A program made the translations under genes and the position numbers. From contig NC_090020.1 of assembly GCF_036417845.1 (NCBI RefSeq), forward strand, positions 41,896,425-41,960,424: a DNA stretch of 64,000 bases, read 5' to 3'. The notes under the pieces are model-generated. The model was not told where the DNA came from. It saw nothing but the letters and a program-made list of their open reading frames with translations, and did not search any database. This document shows, one piece after another, positions 48,864-60,020 of this stretch. Within the stretch, counting starts at the first letter, position 1, and each line of letters starts with the position of its first letter. Source of the DNA: Apteryx mantelli. Taxonomy: Eukaryota; Chordata; Aves; Apterygiformes; Apterygidae.

Positions 48864-49214
48864 TGTTACATTATATTGATTAGAATAGGTTATACTTGGT
48901 AGACTAGATGAAGGTATAATCGCAGGTGTTGGGTACAGTACGGTCTGATGAACTAGGTACAGTACAGTCTGATGAACTAGGTAAATGATAAGCAAATCTT
49001 GGCAACAGTAACTGAAGAAACTATAAATGGGAAACAATCATGTAGCTTAGCAATTCTGTTGATTATGTTACGTAACCGAACACTATAAATATTAACCAAG
49101 TTAAACGGGGATTTGGGATTCTCAGCTTTGGACATGAGTCCCTGAGACCCCGGGCCCTGAATAAAGCACTGCATATAACTGCTTTCGTAGTTATGTGTTT
49201 CTTTACGGGCAACA
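48864..49214 (+). repeat. 3' LTR, 351 bp
   Basis: Same length as the 5' LTR and two transitions different (0.57 percent). It carries the same U3 tandem pair (48932-48979), a TATAAAT at 49084-49090 and AATAAA at 49160-49165, which is the expected site for ending viral transcripts. Confidence 0.98.
49160..49165 (+). terminator. Polyadenylation signal in 3' LTR
   Basis: AATAAA in cctgaataaagca; expected to end proviral transcripts about 15-25 bp downstream. Confidence 0.75.
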
Positions 49215-49218
49215 CCAC
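49215..49218. repeat. Target-site duplication, right copy (CCAC)
   Basis: CCAC directly follows the 3' LTR and matches the left copy exactly, so the provirus is a complete integration event without terminal rearrangement. Confidence 0.9.
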
Positions 49219-52200
49219 AAGCATACTCCAAAGCAGACAACCCTCTTGTTCAGCTGGAGGCTGATGCAGCTTGTATGGTTTTGTATGCTCTACAGTTTAG
49301 TGTTGAGACAAGGTCAGTATTTGTCCCAAGCGCACAGGAGACCTTCAGTTTATGCAGAAAGGCAGGCAATAACAGCCTGTTGGGGTACCCTCCTGGATCA
49401 GACACCAATGTCTACAAGTCCACCTTTTTCTTGCACATTCAGCCACTCCTGCTGCCAGGGGCACAAGCCACTGGCCACCACCATGTCTGTCCCTTCATCA
49501 GTCTTGTCTCTTTTGTAACTAGAGTTTTTTTCCATTTTTCAGCCTACTCACCCTCATGGGAGAGCTCTCAGCCCTCTTCCTTGGGATGCTTACCCAGTCA
49601 GACTTCCTCCAAGCTGCAGCACCATGACCTCAAACTCCAGAATGAGGGAATGAATTTGCCCCAAAAAGTCACAGCCAGGCAGCATCTCCTTCCAGCTTCC
49701 CACAGCAAGCTAGCAGGGTCTTCTCACGCTCATCAGCTCATTCCTGGTGACAGCAACAGCACAACAGCGGAAGAAATTACTCCATTAATCATTTTGCCTT
49801 TATGATTTCATTTTTCACATCTGTCTCTTGAAACCTGGTTCCCATATTCTGTGCATATAGAAGAAAAGCAGTAATTTGGGTTATTATTAAATTAGACTTA
49901 TTTCCATTTCTGACTACCAAAACTAGGAATAAACATAGGAATAAAATGATAATAAAACAAATTTAAAAAATGCTTTGATAGTTATGAGCTCCGAAGAAAA
50001 TATAAAAGAGAATGAATAACAGATTAAAGCAGCACATTATGTTGACTAATTTCAGTTCTTAGACAATAATGAAAATTAATGTCAGTCTGAGATTTTATGC
50101 TTTTAAGTAATTTCATTAGAGTTTTAAAGGACAGTAAAATGGTTGTCTTAGCAGCATCCTTATTAGAGTCAGAAAAATTAAGAAATACTGATAACAGCAA
50201 AAATATGCAAATTCACAATTTTTTCAAGGTTTTCAAATTCAACAATTTATGGCAGCCCACCAAGACATTCTGTTATTCATATGACACCCCTTAGTCTTTA
50301 AAAACAAAGGAATTAGTGTTTGAAAGATTATCTTGGTTGTATTTTTTTAATTAAAATAAAATATTCTGGCTAAAGTGCAGTGCCTGTTAATACTGCTTAA
50401 GCACAGCACAGTTTGTAATGGGTGCATAATGCAAGGGCAGTACAAACAAACCTAGCAGTTACCTGATTTTTTTCAGAAGGCTTTTCAGGATAGAATTAAC
50501 TCTTTAGGTAAGGTTCTATTAGGGGAAGAAAAAAAAAGATAAGTATTACACTTTCCAGAAACTCTTCCAGAGTGAAATTACTCCTCACATACCTTTTCAT
50601 GATTTTCTGATTGCTCAGTAAACACATAAAATACTCTCCTGTCTGAGAACCTGATTTACCATCCATTATATTTCCTACCTTATATGTAGGAAAACCACGT
50701 GCTATAATTAGAACTAGAGCAGTGCAGAATTATCATATAGCAGTAGTGATATTCAATGCCTATACAGATTTTAACAGAAATTTCTCAGTGATTATGGTAG
50801 TTAAGTGCATTTGAGAACCTAACTTCTTTCTATGGTTTAAATTTGCTGATTTCATTCTTACTTATGCAGAAGATTCATCCTAATCCATTAAATTTCACTC
50901 TTGGATGAGCAACTAAGAATTTGTATCCTTCCTTCTAAACAAAATCATTTTTTCTCCTTTGCTTACTGCTCTGGGACTTGAGAAAGCAAAAAAGAGGACT
51001 ATAGAAGTGCTTTCCCCAGGAATTTCTTTCCTCCTTTAAAAAACCATACACATACATTTCATTACTTTGATTATACAGATGTTGTGGGAAGAAAACACTG
51101 CCTGTTCAATTCTGCATCCTTGAATTTAGAAAGTCTTCAAAGTAACAATGGTGTTATGGTTTAGGAGAAATCTTATTGAAAATGGTAAACAAAAACACCT
51201 TTGAAGCCCACGGTACCAGTGAAATGTCCCTTGGAGATGGTGAAACAACAAAAGCCATCATACAAACCACATGCCACACGGGAAGCCCGTCAGGAATTTG
51301 AACTATTTGGGCTAACAGTAAATGCTGAAGTGGGAGGACTGACTTGGCTGCAGTTTTAACATTTGTGCACATGTGCAGAGAAAACCAAAAGATGTAGTTA
51401 AGGAAAGAATAAAGCACAAGACATGTCAAAAAAGACTGGTGGAGTAACTTTGAGAGAGGTGAAAAAAGAGAGTTCTGGTGCTGAATAGTGCTTGACTTGG
51501 ATGCAGAACTATGAGAAAAACTAAACTATTAATTAGACTGTTTCCTGGTATTTGATTCCTATATGTTTACATGAAACCAACTGCATTTTCCTGCAAACAA
51601 ATAGGATTGCATAAAATACCTGAGTAAATCATCAATACCTCTTAATCATGAACATATTGATCACATTTTCTAAGTGATGTGTAAAATCAGATTAAGAAAA
51701 AGCCTCCTCTCACTATCACTTTTAAGACCCTACCCATAACAAAATGAAGGTAAAATCACATAAGGCTACAACTGACAAGCACTTACCAAGTTCTTAGATG
51801 TCGATGAGCCAGAAGTAATGGTGTGAATAACACAGAAGAAAGTGTCACTGCAGAAGGAGGAATCTCTCCAGCAACCAGAATACTGGGCTGCAAGAGATGA
51901 CCAGAATTCACAAACCATAAATAACGGGATGCAAGTTTTCACTAACTCACACAAATCCAAACCATGAAATTATCCCAATACAGAAAACAGTGCAATGTAA
52001 CCCAAACAAAGTGAAAAATCAAGCCAACCCATTTTGTCCCATCAGAACCCAAACCTGTCAGAAGGAATGGCAATATAATAACAAACTGTTTCTATCATCT
52101 TTTTAATAAACTCAAAATCCTTATGCCCCTGGGTTCCTCATAAAAAAAAAAAAAAAGAAAAAAAAAACTGCAAGCCTTAAAAAGAATAACTTAATTGATA

Positions 52201-54539
52201 AGTATCTACTTTCTATGATCCAAGGCTTACTAAAACATCACACAATCTTTTAAAAATTTGAAATACAGTTTGGGATATCAAATCTGGGCATTAGAAATGT
52301 ACTGCAGGTTTTCACAGAGATTCAAGCCTGAAGTCAAGTTTTCCTTCCCTAGGCACAATGGAGTACAAAAGAGTATGTCAGTAGGTTGCATTTTGCAGTT
52401 AGAAACCTCTAAACTTTCTCCAGAGGACGTGTCACGAGACGAGGAATTTCTGTGAAGCAAGCAAGACACTCAAGTGCTCTCTATCTCCATCTTTTTCCTC
52501 TGGCAAAGTCCAGCACAGCTTACCCCTTGGCAAAAGAGGAAAGCTGTTTTGTGGAAGGGATCCTTCCACATAACAACATCCTGAGCCTGGCATTTCTTAC
52601 AGGGAGAAGGGCACGAACATGAACGGTCTCCACAGCCGGGCCTGAATGCTGTAAACTGCACCCAGTTCACCTTGTGGTGGTTTCTGTAGACCTCCTTCTA
52701 ACCTCTCCTGTTAGATGTTTGCTCAAATCTCCCAACATCTTTTAAACGCAGTGGGGTTTTGTTAGCCTGCCTTTTCAATGTGTAGCCATCACTCCAGTAT
52801 TTCCCAAAATGTCTCCCTCACTTTCTTCCTTTTGCCTCATTCTTTCCTTTACCAGGAAGTCCTACATCCTGCTGCTAATTTCCAACCATTTCTCTTCCCG
52901 ATATAACACATACTTTTTCAGAAAATGACAGTTATATGATACAAATAGCCTCATCCTGGTCATTGCTGACCCATTAAAAAAAAAAAAATACACACACAAA
53001 AAACACCCCCTCACACACTGAATACTCTTGTTAAAAGCCCTAATTGACCACCATTAAGCAGTTCTTTAGTACATGAAAAAATTGTCACAGAAATATCAGC
53101 TTGATTTTCTGTAGGCTATGACCATGCGTAAGAATACAATCAGACGATCATTTGTGATCATGTTAGCATGTTTTAACAAGGCCATTACTTCACAAAAAGT
53201 CTTAAACCACTGATCTAAGCAGTCCACATTAAGCACTAAATCACTATGAACACACTCTATCCAAATTTGTTCAAAACATTTTGAAAGAGTTTTTACAAAA
53301 CAGATTTTTGTCAAGTACTTTGTTCCAGCGTGTATTGCTTGTTCTCCTGTAATCATAATAATGTTACGTGCATTTTGGTAAAATGGACAGGAATGCAGCC
53401 ATGGCTTATGCCTGATGGAAATCTAATTGCACGGCCAGGTGACACAGTAATGCCCAGATCCCGTATTAACAAGCAGGGAATCGCAGCCTGTATTACTACC
53501 TTTACAATGAAATGCAGTGACAAAGTATCACATGCTATTGCCCATTGCAACACAATCAAAAATGAATTAAATTAGTGAAAAGCAATTTGTGCCATTAACC
53601 AAATTCAGAAGAGTTTTACAACAATATAAGTCAATGTCATTACTTTTTTAATTTACAGCTGCAGAAGAACAGGCCCTCTACTGAAAACTAAACCAAAGAA
53701 GAAAAAAGTTTTAAGGTCAGTGTTGAAATAGTAGTAAGAAGACACCCACAAGTATTTCTTGGAACTCTGTATTGTTTTTATTAGTAGATTCACATAGCAC
53801 ATGTATTTCTAATGTTTTCCCATGTCATCATGTAATAAACACTATACAACAAACATCACGGAATACTTAAAGTCCATCAGAAACAAGCTTCAACAAAGAG
53901 AAGACACAGACAACAGCTAAAGATGAGGTTCTACTTTAGTTTTGCAAGCTAAATATAATAACTAAGTATTTCCTGAAAGAAGGTTAGAAAAATGTGATGA
54001 GTAAAAATGGGATACCTAGAAAATACAAACGAATGCAAGAGTGAAACCTTTTAGATTAAAGGAATTCATAGTATACTGCTAACATGGAGCCAAAGGAACA
54101 AATTGTTCTATTAGAGAAACTGTGCTGTTTCTTGTGCATTAAATGTAAGTGGTTAGTATCCCATTAACTGCTAGCCCTATTATAATATTACAGCTTTCAG
54201 CGCCCTTGGAACAAATTGATCCTAGTGGATTGAGCATCCTTTGCAGACCTCAGATGAAATGGCATGGAGAAATGGCAGGCTGTAAAAATGATAATGTGAT
54301 AATTGAAAGCATCTGTGACTGAAGATGTATAAACAACAGTAAAATGAGAAATGCAAGAATTGGCTTAGAAGCGTGGGCTGCCAAGCAGCTCTGAAGCCAA
54401 GAAAGAACAGAGGATGAGAAATCTTCAAAATATAATATCTTAAATTTTTTTGGCTGTAGTGACTCAAATGTTCTGATTACAGCTGCTATACTCATGCAAG
54501 CCTAAGAGCGTGTTATACTTTGAACAAGCAAGAAATGTC
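49219..54539. other. Non-coding sequence
   Basis: No supported gene. Frames of 107 and 176 codons at 49195-49805 have no recognisable domain and overlap each other in different phases. A-rich tracts lie at about 52142-52168 and 52977-52989. Stretch 53380-53570 has balanced composition and could be a conserved non-coding element, but nothing proves it. Confidence 0.5.
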
Positions 54540-55626
54540 ACGGAAGTCAAAATCACAGATTGGCTAACCTAGGACTCACTTGATCAAGAACTGAAAGGAA
54601 GAACTGTAAATCTAATTACCACAAGTTTATCCAAAACCAATCCTGTCCAACTAAAAACATCTTATTTAGTAATATGACATATGCAGCTGATGAAAGTAAC
54701 ACCAATGCAATATACTTAGACTTCCATAGGATGTCTAACTTAATACCACAAAAACTCCAAATTAAGAAACTCAAAGACTATAAAATACCATGACAGAAAT
54801 TAAACAGATGAAAAATTGAATGACAGCTCTCATAACATCATGGAGAAATCATCATCTTATAGGCATGTCTTAGCATAGATTTCTGTAAATTACAGATTGT
54901 TTACCTGCTCCCATAGAAACACCGCTACAGTCTGTTTTTTTGACAGTCCAGACAGAAGCAGTGTAAAGAACATAGTCAATACTTACAGAATGGGACATTG
55001 TAACCTGGGAAGTGGCAACTCCAAAAAGGACTTGGAAATCATGGTAAATAAAAAGCTGAACATCAGCTCTTAGTTCAATATTGTGGTCGAGAGGACCAGT
55101 GTTGATCCTGAGTGCATTAACAAAGAAATCTTAAGTGAGGAGTTTTATTACCTTTAGCATGCTGTAATTACATTCAAGCTTGGTGTCAATACTTAAAGAT
55201 GCAAGTTGATAAATTGAAGAGAGCTTGAAAAAGCCACTGAAAAGCAATAAAGTTGGAAAGCATGCCTTGTGAGAAACTGAGGATTTCTGTCCATTTTACT
55301 CATCAAACAAAAGGTGAAAGGGTGATACAATCACAGTCCATAAATAACTAGCAAAACTTAAATAATCCCCATACAGCAGACATAGATGAAGAACACGGTC
55401 AAGGGGCTGGAAGCTGAAGCTGTTCAAATTCAAACTATATATACAGTACAACGCTAAGTGTAACAAACCATAACAGAGTCTGCCTTGCTTGCAATTTTTA
55501 ACTCAGGATCAGGTCTTTTCCTCTAAAATTTAAATTCCAATTCAGAAAATTAGTTGGCCTTCACAGACAAGTGTCCAGACCAGATGATGAGATTTCTCAA
55601 GGTCTTACAGGTTGGTGAATCTATAC
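54540..55626 (+). mobile_element. Old CR1-type LINE relic (ORF2 end plus 3' UTR)
   Basis: Heavily diverged but collinear with the 3' half of an amniote CR1 of the type common in turtles. In order: gatgaaagtaacaccaatgc then aatatacttagacttcc (RT palm region), gaaatcatcatcttataggc, gacttggaaatcatggtaaa, aaaaagctgaacatcagc, gttgataaattgaagagagc, acacggtcaaggggctggaa, and a 3' end with gtccagaccagatgatga and tgaatctata. That tail differs from the octamer tail of young bird CR1s. It has many stops and indels and no open frame. The start is approximate. The call is by recall of the consensus, not by search. Confidence 0.75.
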
Positions 55627-57072
55627 AATTAACCATATATCATTGTGGCAGCTTTTGGATCTCAATTTTTAGGATCCCCCTCAAGTAAAAGATCTGCTAA
55701 GAAAAGAGCTATTTAATTCAAGAAGCTCTTATATAACCTTTTCTCAGGGATGTTATATGAAGGTCTGATAAAATATATTCTCACCCTTGACTTTCTTACA
55801 GACATATTTAACTACACAGGCTTTCATAATGCTAAATGCATTTCATTTCATTTGTGCTTCTTGCCCATCTTCTTAGAGCGTACCAGTCTTTACCTCTAAA
55901 GAGAGGCTCGTTAAAATTGCAGGGGGGAATATGGTACTCTTGGGGTTTTTCCTCCCGCCTGCTGTAGTTATGACTTGCAGGAAGGAGCAAAAACAGTCAG
56001 GGTGAACATCAGGCTACAGTTTCATAACACATTGCATCCTGGCAAAAGGAGGTGAGCAAAGACGGGGAGACGAGGGAGGGATTTGTCAGCTGCCAGGAGC
56101 TCTGATAGGAAACAAGAACGAGCCGAGACTGACAAACCTCCTTCTGGGGCTGCTCACACACTGCTTGGCACGTCCTGCTGCCGCACTGCATGGACAGGCT
56201 GGCATCAGCAAATCGACCAAAACACTAACAGCAGAGAAAACGCACACACTTCGGATGAATAAGACCCTGGTGTAACAATATTCACCTCAATGTATTAATG
56301 AGTCTTTTATACCAGGCAAGTATTTTCATTGTTTCTTGAAGAAAGCTTGAGAGATTAATGGTTCTTTTTGTATGCTTTTAAATGTGCTTAATTTTAAAAA
56401 GAAAATTCCAAATTCATGTCATAAAGGAATAAAATGAATTAGAAAGCAAAAACCACCCTTTCCTAGTACAAGAAAATCATGGCAGGAATTTGGTGTTGGT
56501 CAAGTGGTTAAGCAAGTGCTCTCTCATTTTCAAAGTTAGCACACAAAATAAATTGGGCTCTGCTTGGTCTCAGGAGTTTAAAAAGGGAGCTCTGACATAG
56601 GTAAAAGTAGCTGTAGGTCAGACCTTGGAGCACTTCTGTCCAAGTTCAGACCCTTCCTGCCCTCTTGCAGTTGCCTAGGTGATCCTTCCAGCTCTTGCAG
56701 GATTTTAAAAGACAAAATTTTGCTGGGCAGTGCAGCAGAAGTGGGTTTTTTTCCATCTTGTTATTTTAAGGGTAACATCCTGGGGAGATACTTATGTTAT
56801 ATAATTTAATTTAAACTAATAAATCAACTTTGATGGAGATATTTGCATGTGTGAGGATATTCACAAGCACTATCTGCAAGATGAGGCAGAGAACCAGCAC
56901 AAAAACAGAGAAGACAGTTCAAGTTAGCTAGGAATACAGTTTTTAAAGACATGCCTAAAGATGGCAGAGATTACATACGGAGGACTGATACCTATTGAAC
57001 AAAAGGTGAAAATGAAAGAAAACTTCAAGTCTTTGCAAGAAATTCTGATTGCAGTACATTTTTATATCCCCC
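55627..57072. other. Non-coding sequence
   Basis: Nothing recognisable was seen. A slightly GC-richer stretch lies at about 56040-56200. Confidence 0.5.
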
Positions 57073-57135
57073 AAGGTTGGACTAGATGATCTCCAGAGGT
57101 CCCTTCCAACCTCAACCATTCTGTGATTCTGTGAT
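57073..57135 (+). mobile_element. CR1 LINE 3' tail, very short
   Basis: aaggttggactagatgatct, ccagaggtcccttccaacct, caaccattctgtgattctgt: the last ~63 bp of a young bird CR1 with two octamers. No upstream CR1 sequence is present, so it is strongly 5'-truncated. The minus-strand frame across it is an artefact. Confidence 0.95.
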
Positions 57136-59914
57136 GAGCCAATAAACACAAATAAAAATATCTGGATGGAGATCAAGTTTTCCTTATAATGTAATGAAGC
57201 CAAAATAAATACGCCAAAAGGATGGAGGCTCTAGAGTTCTAAAATATTTCCTATAACTCAGAGAGGTTACCCTTCCTGAAGCATGCCACTCTGCCACTGA
57301 TCAAAAGTTATATGCAGATCCTCTATTAAGCTCTATTGAGAGTAAAGGGTCACTGGGATACAGCTAAATGATATTCTTCACTTTCTGCCATAACAAGAAA
57401 GAGAAAAAAATTCCAATGTCTCCAGATAAAATATGTCTGACATTTATAGTATAAACATACTGTGGTATTTGCTAAGGTTTTAAATAGTTATGAGTCTTAA
57501 ATTCTGAGAAGGTGGCTTTTTCCTGAATGCCTGATTAGCAGGGTGAGAGAAAGCCATATTCTGAGAATTTCTGCACACACTTGACATAATCCGGGCCTTG
57601 CTTTTTGCACAAAGAGTAAGTGATTGCTGCAGCATTCAGAGCCGCAACCTCTCCACTGTGTTTAGCAGTCAAGAAGGGCAGATGTCAAGAAGCACTTCAC
57701 ACCCTGGCTCTAGACCGCAAAACCTAAGAACTGGAAAGGAGCCAGTCCAAAGGTAAAGTGGGAAGAGAGCACAAGCTCCTTCTTCAAATTTCAGGATTTT
57801 TTTTTTTCTTTAATGTGGCTTTGGGTAGTTTCCCAGACAGAGGCAGTCAGTAGAAAGGTCAGATTTTTTCCTGCAGCACTACAATTCAGAAATGAATAGT
57901 CAGACACTTAACTCAATTTTTCTTGTGTGGCTGCAAAGCTATTTTATGGAGTATAGGATGCATTTTCAATCTATTTAAAGAAAGCTTTCAGTACAATGAG
58001 GTCTCTTAAACTTCATAAATTGATACACTCTACCGTTAAATTGAGCCTCATGAGACTAAAGCCATTGAATTGTACATCTGTAATGTCCAGAACATGAATA
58101 ACAGGCAGTCTGAAACAGGCAGGGATGCAAAGCTGACTTCTGTAAGTGTGGAAGGTAGGAACTATGGTATCTTCTGCTTTGCTTCAAATTATATCCTAGC
58201 AAGCGCAGTACCACAAGGAGCATATTACAGTGTATTCATCACCACTGACAGAGGAGTATGTCATGAAATGTCAGATAAGAGAGGAAAAGAAAGAAAATAC
58301 ATATATACTTTTAAGACTTTGTTATAAGAGGCACATACAGTTAATATTATCAGATAATTAAATGCAATCATGTTCTTTTTCTACACTGCTCCTCAGAATC
58401 CTTCATCCTACAGCTCTCCAGTTTTCTCCTCTTTGTCCCATTTATATTTTTATTTTTCCTTTTCAGTCACTTTTTTGTCTTTATTGTCCTATACAAATGC
58501 CTTCAATCTTGTTTCCTATCTACTTATTCTGACCACTGTAGTTCAGTTTGTTGAAATAAAAAAAGTCATTGCATAATAGACATATAAATCTCCATTATGA
58601 AACAGCAAACTAAAACCAACCTACAACCTTCTGCTTTTAAATCTTCAATGACATTAAGGAGAGATTGTGTTTAAGGTTCTCAGATAGTTTTACAATAATT
58701 TCAGGGAGCAATACAGCGAATACATAAACCTTCTGCTGATTTGTAGCTCAAAACTGATTAAGAGATCATTAAAACAACACTGTTTCTGTTTTACAACATT
58801 TTCTTAAGCTTCACTGAATTTCCTCTCTTAGAGAGGTGACTTCCCAACACAGCATGGTCACTTACAGGAAATGCTAGAGCAGAGACATCTTGTGGTAACA
58901 AGTAGAGGTGTGCAAACAAAATATTCATTGCACTGTTAAATACTGAACGTGCACGTTTGGGTTTACTACAGCTTTTAAAAGTATATTCAAAACAAGAACT
59001 TTCAAATAAAGATATCAACATGCTTCACTGGAAAAAATGTTTAATATTTTCAAAGAATTGTTTGGAATTTTTGTGGATCGAAGCCATTTCACAGGCATTC
59101 ACAAAAAATCTGTTTTCATTCAAATTTGTATGCTTGTTGGAAAAAAAGTTCTGCTAAAAGGAGATTCAGCTCCAATTGTAGTAAACATACCAGCTTCTGT
59201 AGTTATTTTAATTTATGTAGGAAAGAAATTTAACAAAACAAAGTTATATGAAATTATTATCCTCTTACAGAAGAATACTTTGAAAAATCCCTGGTGCAGG
59301 TGACATGAAATGGCACACCAAACTGCAGCAAGGAAAAGTCAGGAGAGAGGTTGTTTCTTTCAGCAGAGAGTCTCTTAGAAGAGACTAGATCAACATCAGC
59401 TAGATGCAACGAAGGCATAGCTGAACATCTAGAGACAGTGTGGGCTGTTCCCTGTGGCCCCTCCCTGTGCCAGTTTTCTTTTATTCAGTTTCTTCATCCA
59501 AAAAAAACCCCAAAAAAACAAAACAAAAAACAAAAAACCCCTGCTCATCACGTTCATGAAAGGCTTGGAGTTTCTGCTGCCAGGGTTATCCTTTACTATC
59601 ACCACAAATGGGATCCGGATCACTATGAAAAGTACCTTTTCACTTTTGAGAGGCTCCAGTGAGGTTTATCAGATGAAAAGGGATAAATCAGAAGAGTTAT
59701 TATTCAGACTGATCCATGACAAGATTGACTACCCTAGAAATAGTAGTGACCTTTACAGACAGCATTTGTAAGTCTCCAGGAATCCAGATGAGCATATCTG
59801 GTTCATAAATAAGTGCTGTTGATCAATATTCTTTTAAGTGAAAGAATAAATATTTTAAATCTGCAAGACTACTTCACCTCAGAGCTAGAAAACATTGGTC
59901 TTCAGTCAGGGCTG
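57136..59914. other. AT-rich non-coding sequence
   Basis: No supported gene. Frames of 85-105 codons (58070-58327 and 59351-59771) have no recognisable motif. An A-rich CAAA-type simple stretch lies at about 59500-59537. Confidence 0.5.
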
Positions 59915-60020
59915 GATAATCGAGGGGCCATGAGGTTCAGGGAGGTTAAGCACTTTGGCCGTGATCACAAGGAATCAAGGTCAGACACCGGACTAGGAAA
60001 AATGTCTCACACCCCACGTT
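59915..60020 (+). mobile_element. MIR-like SINE relic (tentative)
   Basis: catgaggttcagggaggtta, then agcactttggccgtgatcac and a later gtcagacaccgg, follow the order of the MIR core and 3' half (gaggcacagagaggttaagt, gacttgcccaaggtcacaca, cagagccggg). Divergence is high, as expected for a Mesozoic SINE. Not searched. Confidence 0.5.

Larger units (their letters stand above)
42719..49214 (+). mobile_element. Endogenous gammaretrovirus-like provirus, defective
   Basis: Full LTR-to-LTR insertion of 6,496 bp with TG...CA termini, a 4-bp target duplication, tRNA-Trp-like primer site, gag remnant, pol, env and polypurine tract in canonical order. Pol sequence (YVDD reverse transcriptase, RNase H, HHCC and D,D35E integrase with GPY) and the matrix-like gag start are of gammaretroviral type. 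It is shorter than a typical 8-9 kb gammaretrovirus because capsid, nucleocapsid and protease are absent. In-frame stops lie at 43684, 43687, 44862, 46431, 47777, 47819 and 48077. LTRs differ at 2 of 351 sites, so insertion is recent. The surface-protein region encodes an Ig-like domain, which I do not recognise from characterised gammaretroviruses. Confidence 0.97.

Noticed and set aside
42719-49214. Alpharetrovirus (avian leukosis-like) identity
   Set aside because: The primer site looks Trp-like, but pol motifs, gag start, overlapping env start and the 4-bp target duplication all fit a gammaretrovirus-like element; alpharetroviruses normally give 6-bp duplications.
49275-49805. 176-codon + frame just after the provirus
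   Set aside because: No known motif, overlaps another open frame in a different phase and has low-complexity Ser/His/Pro content. Likely a chance frame in moderately GC-rich DNA.
56480-56560. Possible tRNA-like or SINE promoter sequence
   Set aside because: ggtcaagtggttaagcaagt recalls a tRNA D-arm, but no T-arm, acceptor pairing or tail was found.
56955-57203. Minus-strand ORF containing SSQNHRMVEVGRDLW
   Set aside because: This is the reverse translation of the CR1 tail. A near-identical string occurs in the minus frame over the CR1 at 12659-12826.
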